Below are positions 42,926-51,166 of a stretch of DNA of 64,000 bases, piece by piece. A program made the position numbers and the translations under genes. Below the pieces are notes generated by a model that searched no databases, was not told the origin of the DNA, and worked only from the letters and a program-made list of their open reading frames with translations. The stretch spans positions 310,001 to 374,000 of the forward strand of contig CAWBVW010000006.1 in assembly GCA_963792365.1 (NCBI GenBank), read 5' to 3'. Positions within the stretch are counted from its first letter, which is position 1; the number at the start of each line of letters is the position of its first letter. This DNA is from JAOUGY01 sp963792365 (GTDB lineage Bacteria; Actinomycetota; Acidimicrobiia; Spongiisociales; ZC4RG35).

Positions 42926-43549
42926 TCACGTCGCTTTCGTTCTCGCCAGTCCGGTGAATGCCAGATCGACCTGCCGTGCGACCTGGGCGTTCAGCTCTCG
43001 GGCCGTCTGGCCATCGAGGCTGAGGTACGAGAAGAGCTGGGCGGCCATGGCCGAGAAGAGGAGAAGGGCCGCCTCCTCCGACGAGACGTCGGCTTGGAGG
43101 GCACCGGAGAAGCGGTAGTGCTCGAGCAGCTCGACGAGCTGGCCGATCAGCCGTTCGTCGGTCTGAGCCAGGCCGCTGGCGAGTTGGTCGCCGCCGGGCC
43201 GAAACATGGCCACCATCACCTCGCCGAGCAGATGCCGGTCCCATGCCGTCAGGTGCTCGATGTAGATCCCGAACAGCCTCTTGACCGCCACGTGGGCGTC
43301 GAGACCTGGCGCCGCGAGAACCGAGGCTCCTTCGTCGATCATGCGGTCGGTGTCGTCTTCCACCCCGGCGAGGATCAGAGCCGTCTTGGTCCCGAAGTAG
43401 TTGTAGACGGTGGCAACCGACACGTCCGCCAAGGCGGCAATCTCATCCATCGTGGTGGCGTCGATGCCCTTGGCGGCGAACAGCTCCTCGGCGGTGTGAA
43501 TGATGCGCTTTCTCGACGCTTCCTTCTTCCGATCCCGGAGACTTGTCAT
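42926..43549 (-). CDS. TetR-family regulator of the FtsX-type transporter operon
   Basis: This 207-residue protein has an N-terminal TetR DNA-binding domain (about 12-58; 'ELFAAKGIDATTMDEIAALADVSVATVYNYFG') and a helical ligand domain. It is the first gene of the operon with the ABC exporter and probably represses it. The palindromes at 43585-43641 just upstream are candidate operators. Confidence 0.88.
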   Translation of the reverse strand: MTSLRDRKKEASRKRIIHTAEELFAAKGIDATTMDEIAALADVSVATVYNYFGTKTALILAGVEDDTDRMIDEGASVLAAPGLDAHVAVKRLFGIYIEHLTAWDRHLLGEVMVAMFRPGGDQLASGLAQTDERLIGQLVELLEHYRFSGALQADVSSEEAALLLFSAMAAQLFSYLSLDGQTARELNAQVARQVDLAFTGLARTKAT

Positions 43550-43584
43550 CCTCCCACCAAATATAGAGCGACTACAAATTTATA

Positions 43585-43599
43585 GGTTCTACAAGAACC
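43585..43599. promoter_or_regulatory. 15-bp palindrome near the TetR gene at 42926
   Basis: GGTTCT-ACA-AGAACC is a perfect inverted repeat. It lies 35 nt upstream of the minus-strand TetR start, in an AT-rich stretch ('TACAAATTTATAG'), so it probably overlaps the promoter of the exporter operon. It is a candidate TetR operator. Confidence 0.5.
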
Positions 43600-43609
43600 C
43601 GTCAAACAT

Positions 43610-43641
43610 CTAACATTGTACGGAGATCCGAACAGTGTTAG
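43610..43641. promoter_or_regulatory. Long inverted repeat upstream of the second TetR gene
   Basis: CTAACATTGT (43610-43619) and ACAGTGTTAG (43632-43641) are 10-bp arms with one mismatch and a 12-base centre. It ends 10 nt before the ATG at 43652, so binding there would block transcription of that TetR gene and its partner. It is distinct in sequence from the 43585 palindrome, so each TetR protein may own one site. Confidence 0.55.
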
Positions 43642-43651
43642 GATACCCGCC

Positions 43652-44248
43652 ATGACGACCGCCAGAGCCCGTCGCCACGACGCCACCCGGCAGGAGATCC
43701 TCGACGCCGCCTGGGCGCAGGCCGAGGAGACCGGCGTCGCCGGAATCTCGCTTCGGTCCTTGGCAGCCGCCGTGGGAATGCAGGCGCCGTCGCTCTACAC
43801 CTACTTCGAGAGCAAGGACGCCATCTACGACGCCATGTTCGCCGATTCCTACGAGGCGCTGTCTCGGTTCAGCGAGGAGATCACCGTCGAAGTGACCGAC
43901 CTCGGTCGGATCGATGCGTTGACGATGGCGATCGACCGGTTCATCGGCTTCTGCCAACAGTCACCGGCTCGGTATCAGCTGATGTTCACCCGGGCCGTGC
44001 CGGGCTGGGAACCATCACCCGACGCCTATGCCGTATCGGTGCGCAGCTACGCCGAGATGGCCGAGGCGCTGGCCTCGCTCGGGATCGTCGGCGAGGAGGC
44101 GCTCGATCTGTACACGGCGGTGAGCGCCGGCCTGGCAGCACAACAGATGGCGAATGATCCGGCGGGCGACCGGTGGCGTCGGCTCGCCCGCAGTGCAATG
44201 GAGATGCTGGTCGAGCACCTCGATCGGTTAGAGGAGACCACCCCATGA
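43652..44248 (+). CDS. TetR-family regulator coupled to a maleylpyruvate-isomerase-family gene
   Basis: This 198-residue protein has a TetR DNA-binding domain at about 5-55 ('ILDAAWAQAEETGVAGISLRSLA' and 'QAPSLYTYFESKDAIYDAMF'). Its C-terminal domain is of the WHG type seen in such actinobacterial regulators. The ATG at 43652 is used because the inverted repeat 43610-43641 lies directly upstream of it. It overlaps the next gene by 4 nt (ATGA). Confidence 0.87.
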   Translation: MTTARARRHDATRQEILDAAWAQAEETGVAGISLRSLAAAVGMQAPSLYTYFESKDAIYDAMFADSYEALSRFSEEITVEVTDLGRIDALTMAIDRFIGFCQQSPARYQLMFTRAVPGWEPSPDAYAVSVRSYAEMAEALASLGIVGEEALDLYTAVSAGLAAQQMANDPAGDRWRRLARSAMEMLVEHLDRLEETTP

Positions 44249-45024
44249 ACGACACGTTCACGACCGTCGACGACATCCGACGGATCGGCAACCCCGACGA
44301 AGCCCGTCGGCTGGCGAGCGCGATGTATGACCGGCTGCTCGTCGAGCTCCGCGAGCTGACGCCCGAGCATTGGCACATGGAGACCGTGTGCGCACCGTGG
44401 ACGGTCGCCGACGTGGTCCGTCATCTGGTGGGCGCGGCGAAAGGACATGCGTCGTTTCCACAGTTCGCCCGCCAGGCGATCTACGGAGCGCGTCACAAGT
44501 CCGAGTTCGACGGCAACGACATGGATGCCATGAATGCCCTCCAGGTCGCCGACCACGGCGAGCTCTCGAGCACGGACCTGCTCTCGGAGTTGGAGACGAT
44601 CGCTCCCAAGGCAGTCCAGAAGCGGATGAGCCGTCCCAAGCTCATCGGTCGCATCCGCGTGCCAAACGCACCTGGCGGCTCGACAGCACAAGGGATGCCA
44701 CCTTCGCTGACCCTCGGTCACCTGTTCACGGTCGTCCTGACCAGAGACGTCTTCTTGCATCGGATCGACATCGCCAGAGCCGTCGGCCGCGACATCGAGG
44801 TCGACGCCGACACCGAGGGCCGCGTGATCGCAGACGTGGTCGCCGAATGGGCCGAGCGTCACGGCGAGCCGTTCCGCCTCACACTCTCCGGCCCTGCCGG
44901 TGGTCGCTACGCCGCGGGCGATGGTGGTCCTGTGCTCGAACTCGACGGTCTCGAAATGTGCTGGATCCTCTCAGGCCGCGGCCTGGCCTCCCACCCGCTG
45001 CTGGAGACTCGCGTCCTGTTCTGA
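44245..45024 (+). CDS. Maleylpyruvate-isomerase-family (DinB-like, mycothiol-dependent type) protein
   Basis: This 259-residue protein has a four-helix DinB-like domain with 'APWTVADVVRHLVGAAKGH', the conserved W-x-V-x-D-V-x-x-H metal-binding block. It ends in a small C-terminal domain with 'LDGLEMCWILSGRG'. The family includes mycothiol-dependent maleylpyruvate isomerase and many enzymes of unknown substrate in actinobacteria. It is translationally coupled to the TetR gene, so its product or substrate may be the TetR ligand. Confidence 0.82.
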   Translation: MNDTFTTVDDIRRIGNPDEARRLASAMYDRLLVELRELTPEHWHMETVCAPWTVADVVRHLVGAAKGHASFPQFARQAIYGARHKSEFDGNDMDAMNALQVADHGELSSTDLLSELETIAPKAVQKRMSRPKLIGRIRVPNAPGGSTAQGMPPSLTLGHLFTVVLTRDVFLHRIDIARAVGRDIEVDADTEGRVIADVVAEWAERHGEPFRLTLSGPAGGRYAAGDGGPVLELDGLEMCWILSGRGLASHPLLETRVLF

Positions 45025-45145
45025 CACCATCGCGGGAGCGCAGTGGATGGAGTCCCTTGAACTCGAGCTCGTGGCGTAGCGCAGACGGGTTGCCCCTATC
45101 GGCCGAGAACTCGAGATGATTGCGCGATCGCTTCAAGCGGGGAGC

Positions 45146-45829
45146 ACGCGGCAGGTCCCTGGATGGGTCTGCCATGTCGGCGGCGGCGTTGGTGACGACC
45201 CCGAAGCCGGTGTATGCGAAGAACGCCAAGCCGACGGCGGCCAAGACGCCACCAGGGGACGAGATCGTGAACTCGTCCGCCAGAAGCCGGGACTGGATAC
45301 CGGTGGCGCCGCCCACGATGAACACGGCGAGGACGCCGAGCTTGGCAGCAACTACTACGAGCTCGGCCTTCCCGACGCTGGCGGCCCCGGCGAGGTTCAC
45401 CAGGGTCAGCCCGACGACCAATCCGGCGGCGAGGGTGCCGATCACAGCACTGCTCGGTGTGCCGGTGGTGAACAACGATGCGCCATACGTTCCGAAGGCC
45501 CGCGCCACCATGGACATACCTATCACGCCGGCTGCGTAGTAGAAGACGGACAGACCGCCAGAGAACACTCCGACGCCGAAGCCGCGCGTGAGATATTCGA
45601 CGGGTCCGCCCGCCGATGGGAAGCGGGCTCCCAGGCGACCGTACGAGTAGCCGTTGAGAAGGGCGACGACCCCGCCTATGAGGAAGGCCAGCCAGACGGC
45701 AGAGGTGGCAACTGCGGCGACCTCTCCGAGCAGAGCGAAGATCCCAGCTCCGACCATCGAGCCGACACCGAGCGAGACGGCGCGTGAGACGGTCATGGCC
45801 GAACGTGAGGCCGGGCTCTGAGCAGTCAT
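45146..45829 (-). pseudogene. Truncated APC-family amino-acid permease gene
   Basis: From an ATG at 45829 the frame encodes about 228 residues of an APC permease: 'SLGVGSMVGAGIFALLGEVA', 'FPSAGGPVEYLTRGFG', 'AFFAYTGFGVVTNAAADMADPSRDLPRA'. These are helices 1-6 of a twelve-helix family. After about 45146 the frame runs on into unrelated sequence antisense to the maleylpyruvate-isomerase gene. The C-terminal half is therefore missing and the gene is most likely dead. The 45025-45145 stretch between holds no recognisable coding sequence. Confidence 0.8.
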
Positions 45830-45920
45830 CGTCGCACACCGTACCGGTCGGTCCCGGAGCGAGACGTCGGCCTGACTGTCCCGCACATCGATGCCGGCGT
45901 CGTGCGCCGCCACAGCCGGT

Positions 45921-46808
45921 TCAGCGGGCGTGCTCCAGCTCAGACCCGAGCAGGCCCGCCGCCCGGTACTCCGCCAACTGGTCGTCGTCGTGCGCGGCAA
46001 CGATCGTGACGTCCGGCTCGGAGCCGTGGATGCCGTTGAGCCACCGGAGCTGGTCCATGATCGCCTCACGGTCCTCTTCGATCCATGGAGCGTTCTTCTG
46101 CTTGAGCTCGAGGATCCCATCCATGTGCCAGGCGCAGTCCCCGATGAACAGGTACTCGGTACCCGACTCGGTCTGGAGGTAGACCATCTGGGAGCCGGGC
46201 GTGTGGCCCGCCGCCTTGATCACGACCATGCCGGGCGCCAGCGGCAGGTGGTCCTCGTAGTCGAAGACCCGGTAGCGGGCTGCCGTCTCGGCGGAGATGC
46301 CGAGCTGCGGCCGCTGCGGTTGCACCACCAGCGCCCAGGCCTGGACCGCGGTGAGCAGCGTCTTGGGGGCGACCTCATCGAAGAAGGCGGTGCGGACGAC
46401 GCCGGCGATGTGGTCGCCATGCTCATGGGTCACGAAGTTGAAGATCGACGTCCTCAGGGCCTCTTGGACCCGGGCGTTCTCTTCCTCGAAGTACGGCTCT
46501 TCCTTCCCCTTACCGAACGTGGCGTGGATTTCCCGATCCATGCCGGCCTCGAGCATGACGTGGCCGTCCGGGTAGACGATCTGGTACGCAGTCCGGGCAA
46601 AGACGACGGTGGCGTCGGATCCGCCTTCGATGGCGACGCTCTTGGGTCTATGACTCTCGGCCACCTTCACGGCGTTGACGCGGAGCGGTCGGGGGCCGGG
46701 CATCATGCGCGCTGCGGATCGAATCGCACCCAGGTCGGGGTTCCAGCGCCGACCACTCTGTCCGGCCATCGCCGCCTCAGCCACTCCGAGAAATGTCACC
46801 TCATCCAT
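45921..46808 (-). CDS. MBL-fold metallo-hydrolase
   Basis: This 295-residue protein has the metal-binding 'FVTHEHGDHIAG' (H-x-H-x-D-H) motif, 'KAAGHTPGSQMVYL' and 'LFIGDCAWHMDG'. It resembles glyoxalase-II/lactonase-type members. The ATG at 46808 has GGGAGC upstream and overlaps the end of the GlcG-like gene by 8 nt; the open frame extends to 46907 inside that gene. Probably co-expressed with the two upstream genes. Confidence 0.85.
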   Translation of the reverse strand: MDEVTFLGVAEAAMAGQSGRRWNPDLGAIRSAARMMPGPRPLRVNAVKVAESHRPKSVAIEGGSDATVVFARTAYQIVYPDGHVMLEAGMDREIHATFGKGKEEPYFEEENARVQEALRTSIFNFVTHEHGDHIAGVVRTAFFDEVAPKTLLTAVQAWALVVQPQRPQLGISAETAARYRVFDYEDHLPLAPGMVVIKAAGHTPGSQMVYLQTESGTEYLFIGDCAWHMDGILELKQKNAPWIEEDREAIMDQLRWLNGIHGSEPDVTIVAAHDDDQLAEYRAAGLLGSELEHAR

Positions 46809-47253
46809 CTGCTTGCTCCCGACTCGCTCCGACCGCGTCAAGCGCTGCCGCCGCGATGGCTTGATCCTGTTCCCAATCACCGCCGCTGACGCCGATGCCT
46901 CCGACACATTCCCCGCCGGCCAGGATCGGGAAGCCGCCTTCCATCGCGGTCCAGCGGCCCGACCCCGCCGCCAATGACAGCCCGATGGCGTGGAGCGTGT
47001 CGAGGTCCTGGCCTTGCGCCCCTCTGGTCGTTGTGTGGCGCTTGTTGGATGCCGCCGTGACGGCCTTGGTGGTCGACGAGTACACGGTGTGGAACCGGCC
47101 CTCGTCCATCCGTTCCAGAACGATCAGATGCCCACCCGCATCGACGATGGCGACGGTGACGGTGATGCCCATGTCTTCGGCTCGGGACACGGCAGCGGCA
47201 AGCATCGCCTTGGCGCCCTCGGTGGTGAGGCGGTGAGATTGGGCAAAGGACAT
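46801..47253 (-). CDS. GlcG/HbpS-family protein
   Basis: This 150-residue protein shows the GlcG pattern: 'LTTEGAKAMLAAAVSRAEDMG', 'VAIVDAGGHLIVLERMD', 'FPILAGGECVGGIGVSGG', ending in 'DQAIAAAALDAVG'. Family members bind haem or corrinoids, or act as small chaperone-like or hydrolase-associated proteins. It lies 7 nt after the TRAP-type binding protein stop and overlaps the MBL gene. Confidence 0.85.
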   Translation of the reverse strand: MSFAQSHRLTTEGAKAMLAAAVSRAEDMGITVTVAIVDAGGHLIVLERMDEGRFHTVYSSTTKAVTAASNKRHTTTRGAQGQDLDTLHAIGLSLAAGSGRWTAMEGGFPILAGGECVGGIGVSGGDWEQDQAIAAAALDAVGASREQADG

Positions 47254-47260
47254 GGGACCT

Positions 47261-48199
47261 CTATTCGAAGATCGACGGCACGTCGGCCGAGCGGAGGAGT
47301 TGAGGCGAGTACTCCCTGCGGGCTCCCTCGTGCATCGGCTTCACGGCGTTTCGGAATGCCCCTCGCTCATCGGGAGTCAGCGTAACGATCTCACAGCCCG
47401 CGCCTTCGATCACCTTGCGGGCGTCGACGGCTTCCTGCTGGGAGAGTCGGCGTTGGCCGGCGATGGCGTCGCGGGTCGCTCGGTAGAGGGCAGAGCGCAG
47501 CGCTTCGGGCCATCCGTCCACAGTCGGCCGGTGGGCGAAGATCGGACGAGAGACGTAGAAGTGGCCGGTCAGCGTGTGGTACTTGTGGAACTGGTGGGCG
47601 CCATAAGTGACCGTGTTCGCCAGCGGGTTCTCCTGGGCGTCGACACTTCCGTCGACGATGGCGGTGATCGCCTCCGACAAGTCCATCCTCATGGGTGCGG
47701 CGCCCAGCAACGAGAACGCCCGGGCATGAACGTCGCTCGGCATGACGCGAATGGTCATGCCTGCCAGGTCGGCGGGACTGCGGACGGGGCGTAGCCGGTT
47801 CGAGAGGTGGCGAAACCCGTTCTCGAAGAAACCCAGGATCCGGAAGTTGGTGCGGTCTTCGATCTTCGTGGCCAGCAGCTCGCCGAGTGCGCCATCGATG
47901 GCGGTGCGCGCTTGCGCGTCGTTGTCGAACAAGAAGGGCAGATCGACGAACCCGAGCTCGGGCACCCGGTCCGTCAGGTAGCTGCTCGACTGGTATCCGA
48001 GTGTGAGCTCGCCGCTTTCGACCAGGGACAGGATCTCTTCACCCCGATACCCCAACTCCATGATGTTCCAGACGTACTCGACGTCGACGTCGTCCCCGAA
48101 CTCGGATTCGAGCCGGTCGCCGATGGCCTTCAACGACTTGCTGAATGCGGTGCTCTTCGGGCCGTATCCACCCATTCGAATCTGTATGGGTGTGGTCAA
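47261..48199 (-). CDS. TRAP-type (DctP family) substrate-binding protein without a signal peptide
   Basis: This 312-residue protein matches the DctP fold: 'RMGGYGPKSTAFSKSLKAI', 'GYQSSSYLTDRVPELGFVDLPFLF', 'LRPVRSPADLAGMTIRVM' (binding Arg region) and 'VDGSVDAQENPL'. The frame starts at a TTG with AGAGGTGA upstream and the fold begins at once, so no export signal is encoded. No DctQ/DctM membrane genes are present. It may be a cytoplasmic ligand-binding protein working with the GlcG-like and MBL proteins downstream. Confidence 0.82.
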   Translation of the reverse strand: MTTPIQIRMGGYGPKSTAFSKSLKAIGDRLESEFGDDVDVEYVWNIMELGYRGEEILSLVESGELTLGYQSSSYLTDRVPELGFVDLPFLFDNDAQARTAIDGALGELLATKIEDRTNFRILGFFENGFRHLSNRLRPVRSPADLAGMTIRVMPSDVHARAFSLLGAAPMRMDLSEAITAIVDGSVDAQENPLANTVTYGAHQFHKYHTLTGHFYVSRPIFAHRPTVDGWPEALRSALYRATRDAIAGQRRLSQQEAVDARKVIEGAGCEIVTLTPDERGAFRNAVKPMHEGARREYSPQLLRSADVPSIFE

Positions 48200-48362
48200 C
48201 GAATGTCACCTCTCCGTGCCGGCGCCTGGATGCGTCGATCGACAGCGTGGCCTGCATGCTACGGCAGCATCCGTGCCCGGGGCTCTGCACGACAGATCAT
48301 CCGGTCGCAGAGTCCAGATCATCGTCCGCGACAATGGCGCCATCCGACAACTGGAGCCTTGC

Positions 48363-48656
48363 GTGTATTTCCTGTGCTTGCGACACCCGCTGCGACCCCG
48401 AGCCGAGTGGATGGTGACCCTTCAAGAGCACCTCGACTGGATGAAGCAACGTCACGCCGACGGTTCGGTGCTGATCTCCGGCCCGGCTAGGGACCACTCG
48501 GTGAGCCTCTATCTGATCAAGTCCGCGTCGAGGGAGGAGGCAGAAGCGATCGCCGCCGCCGATCCGTTCACCGCCGGCGGTGAGTGCCGCTTCGAGCTGA
48601 TCGACTGGGACGTCCACCAGATCCTCGGCATCGGGAGCTTCGTCCCGTCGCACTAG
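48363..48656 (+). CDS. YciI-like protein
   Basis: This 97-residue protein has a YciI/ferredoxin-like fold: 'YFLCLRHPLRPRAEWMVT', 'HLDWMKQRHADGSVLISGP', 'EEAEAIAAADPFTAGGECRFEL'. The His and Asp of the family ('HADG', 'ADPF') are kept. The GTG at 48363 fits the usual family start; the frame is open further upstream without a better start. Function is unknown. Confidence 0.75.
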   Translation: MYFLCLRHPLRPRAEWMVTLQEHLDWMKQRHADGSVLISGPARDHSVSLYLIKSASREEAEAIAAADPFTAGGECRFELIDWDVHQILGIGSFVPSH

Positions 48657-48733
48657 TGCGTCTGCGTCCCCCGAGGATTTGGCCTCTGTCGCCGAGCCGG
48701 AATCGGCCTCATGATGGGGAGAGGACATCAGAA

Positions 48734-49648
48734 GTGGCAACCGCGATCGAGGTGCGCAACCTCCAAAGGACTTATGGCGATGTCACGGCCGTCGATGACG
48801 TGTCGTTTGACGTAGCCGAGGGGGAGATATTCGGCCTGGTCGGGCCGAACGGCGCAGGGAAGACGACGACCGTCGAGTGCATGGAAGGGCTGCGGCGTCC
48901 GACGTCGGGTCGTGTCGAGGTCATGGGCCTGGATCCGATGGCGGATCGGCTGCGACTGGTCGAACGGATCGGCGTACAACTGCAAGAGAGTGCCCTACCA
49001 CCTCGTCTGCGGGTCATTGAGGCGCTGGAGTTGTTTGGTTCCTTCTATCGGCGCTGTGTGGACGCCGACCACCTGTTGGACCTGTTGTCGCTCACCGAGA
49101 AGCGGAACACCGCTATCGCCAAGCTGTCGGGTGGACAGAGACAGCGGGTGTTCATCGCGCTGGCGCTGGTCAACCAACCTGAGATCGTGTTCTTCGACGA
49201 GTTGACGACGGGCCTCGATCCTCAGGCCCGGCACTCGATGTGGGACCTCGTACGCACCATCCGCGAGCGGGGCGCAACCGTCGTTCTGACCACCCACTAC
49301 ATGGAAGAAGCCGAGCGGCTCTGCGACCGGGTCATGATCATCGATGGAGGACGAATCGTCGCTCTCGACTCTCCCGAGACGCTGATCAAATCGCTCGGAG
49401 TCGACCAGCGGATCGTCTTCGGTGCACCGGAGCGACAGGACCTCGCATGCTTGACCGGTGTGCCGGCCGTCACCCGGATAGAGCAAGGCGCTGAGCGGGT
49501 GATCGTGTACGGGGGAGGGCGACGCTTCGCCGGATCCGTGGTCTCGGCGCTCGAGGACGCCGATGTGCCCTTCACCGATCTCCACACCGAGCAGCCCAAC
49601 CTCGAAGACGTGTTCTTGTCCTTGACGGGCCAGGAGATGCGGGAATGA
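48734..49648 (+). CDS. ABC exporter ATPase (DrrA-like)
   Basis: This 304-residue ATPase has Walker A 'VGPNGAGKTTTVECMEGL', signature 'KLSGGQRQRVFIALALV', Walker B 'IVFFDELTTGLDP' and the DrrA-type C-terminal domain ('PNLEDVFLSLTG'). GTG at 48734 follows GGGGAGAGG. It overlaps the permease by 4 nt. These pairs export drugs, lipids or polyketides. Confidence 0.87.
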   Translation: MATAIEVRNLQRTYGDVTAVDDVSFDVAEGEIFGLVGPNGAGKTTTVECMEGLRRPTSGRVEVMGLDPMADRLRLVERIGVQLQESALPPRLRVIEALELFGSFYRRCVDADHLLDLLSLTEKRNTAIAKLSGGQRQRVFIALALVNQPEIVFFDELTTGLDPQARHSMWDLVRTIRERGATVVLTTHYMEEAERLCDRVMIIDGGRIVALDSPETLIKSLGVDQRIVFGAPERQDLACLTGVPAVTRIEQGAERVIVYGGGRRFAGSVVSALEDADVPFTDLHTEQPNLEDVFLSLTGQEMRE

Positions 49649-50448
49649 TTCAACGACAGACGGCGACCGAACTGGCGTCGGTGGAACGTGGTGGCAGTTC
49701 GACCCTGCGGTCTCTCAGGTCGCTCGTGATGGTGGATCTCAAGCTCTACATCCGAGAGCCGGTGGCGGCCTTCTTCACCCTGGCCTTCCCGGTGATGCTG
49801 ATCCTCATCTTCGGGGCGATCTACGGGAACGAGTCGCAAGACATGTTCGACGGATACGGCTCCATGGACATCTCGATGCCGGCCTACACCGCGCTGATCC
49901 TGGGATCGGTGGGGCTGCTGGGAGTGGCGATCACCACCAGCACCTATCGCGAGGCGGGCATTCTCCGCCGCTTCCGGATGACCCCACTTCGACCACTGGT
50001 GTACATCGCCGCCGATGTCATCGCCAACCTCATCATGACCCTGGTGGGGATGGCCGGTGTGGTGGTGGTCGGCTGGCTGCTCTACCGGGTTCGGTTCGAG
50101 GGCCAGGTCGTCAGCGTGGTGGCTGCCGTCATCCTGTCGGGCACCGCCATGTTCGCGATCGGCTATCTCATCGCCGGGCTGGCGCCCAATGCGCGTGCCG
50201 CACAGGTGATCGGGATGGTGGTCCTGTATCCGATGCTTTTCCTGTCCGGTGCCGGGATTCCACTAGAGGTGATGCCCGATTCGATCCGGACCATCTCGGA
50301 CTACCTCCCGCTCAGCTACGTGGTCCGTCTGCTGCGCGGGCTGTGGTTCGGTGAGGCCTGGGGTTCGCTGCTCCTCGAGACCGGTGTGCTGTTCGGTGTC
50401 CTCGTAGTGTCGACCGCGATTGCGGCCCGACTCTTCCGTTGGGAGTGA
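49645..50448 (+). CDS. ABC-2-type exporter permease (DrrB-like)
   Basis: This 267-residue protein has six hydrophobic segments. 'AAFFTLAFPVMLILIFGAIYG', 'EAGILRRFRMTPLRPLVYI' and 'PMLFLSGAGIPLEVMPDSIR' are ABC-2 permease signatures. It is coupled to the ATPase gene and completes the exporter. Confidence 0.87.
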   Translation: MIQRQTATELASVERGGSSTLRSLRSLVMVDLKLYIREPVAAFFTLAFPVMLILIFGAIYGNESQDMFDGYGSMDISMPAYTALILGSVGLLGVAITTSTYREAGILRRFRMTPLRPLVYIAADVIANLIMTLVGMAGVVVVGWLLYRVRFEGQVVSVVAAVILSGTAMFAIGYLIAGLAPNARAAQVIGMVVLYPMLFLSGAGIPLEVMPDSIRTISDYLPLSYVVRLLRGLWFGEAWGSLLLETGVLFGVLVVSTAIAARLFRWE

Positions 50449-50477
50449 CCGCGATCGCTGGGTTCGAGCCGACGGCG

Positions 50478-50555
50478 ACGAGGCTGCCCCTCCGAGCAAG
50501 GCGAAGACCCCTGATCCGACGTCGAGCCGACACCGAGAGCGAAGGCGCGTCTGAC
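50478..50555 (-). pseudogene. Small decayed remnant of an APC-permease gene start
   Basis: On the minus strand this stretch reads like codons 12-38 of the APC gene at 45829, with nucleotide stretches such as CTCGGTGTCGGCTCGA in common. In one frame it gives 'VGSGVFALLGGAASS' against 'VGAGIFALLGEVAA'. Small indels interrupt the frame. It is a second, independent trace of an amino-acid permease gene in the same orientation, 4.7 kb away. Confidence 0.6.
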
Positions 50556-50619
50556 GCCCAGATCTACCTGACGCAGAGTTCATCGGTCACCGTCCGGTCC
50601 GGTCCCGTTTTGCGCTGCC

Positions 50620-50850
50620 TCAGCGGTCGAGCAGAGTCCGGATCTCTCTGGCCAGGGGCGGAAGGTCGCTTTCGACGGTCGCCCACACCAGGTCATGATC
50701 GACCCGCCAGTACTCGTGAACGAGGTGGTTGTGCTGCCCGCGGACCGACGTCGGTGAGAGCGACTTCAAGAGGGCTCGGGTCTCGGCAGACAGTGCAGCC
50801 GACGCCTCGGCGATGACGTGTTCGAGACAGGTCCGGTCTTGGGCGTTCAC
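50620..50850 (-). CDS. Shortened HepT-like (DUF86) toxin
   Basis: This 76-residue protein has the C-terminal HepT pattern 'HNHLVHEYWRVDHDLVW' and 'VESDLPPL'. HepT RNases usually have about 110-140 residues and an R-x4-H motif. Here the N-terminal 30 or more residues are missing and the Arg position is His40 (H-x4-H45). The GTG start overlaps the partner stop as GTGA. It is probably a weakened or inactive toxin, possibly still forming a complex with the nucleotidyltransferase. Confidence 0.7.
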   Translation of the reverse strand: MNAQDRTCLEHVIAEASAALSAETRALLKSLSPTSVRGQHNHLVHEYWRVDHDLVWATVESDLPPLAREIRTLLDR

Positions 50851-51131
50851 AACGTGAGCGCCTCGGCGCGAAGTCGCATGCGCGCCTCATCGTCGAGGTT
50901 GGCCTCGGAGACCACATCCACCTCGGCGTCGAGCAGATTCTCGAGTTCGGCACGCAGCCGAGCCAGATCGAACAGGCTACGTCCTGGCTCGAACTTCACC
51001 ACGAAGTCGACGTCGCTGTCGTCTGCATCTTCGCCTCGGGCGACCGAGCCGAACAGTCGGATCGTGGTGGCGCCGTTGCGTTCGGCGATGGCCACGATTT
51101 CGGCTCGGTGGCGCATGACACGGAGAAGCAT
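50847..51131 (-). CDS. MntA-like minimal nucleotidyltransferase (HepT partner)
   Basis: This 94-residue protein carries the MNT motif 'LFGSVARGEDADDSDVDFVV' (G28-S29 ... D40-x-D42). In known HepT/MntA modules the antitoxin adenylylates a Tyr of HepT next to its R-x4-H motif. The likely acceptor Tyr in the partner is present (H45-E-Y47). Confidence 0.82.
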   Translation of the reverse strand: MLLRVMRHRAEIVAIAERNGATTIRLFGSVARGEDADDSDVDFVVKFEPGRSLFDLARLRAELENLLDAEVDVVSEANLDDEARMRLRAEALTL

Positions 51132-51166
51132 GGCTCAAGGCGTGATCGGCGCGGCCGTCACTGGTC

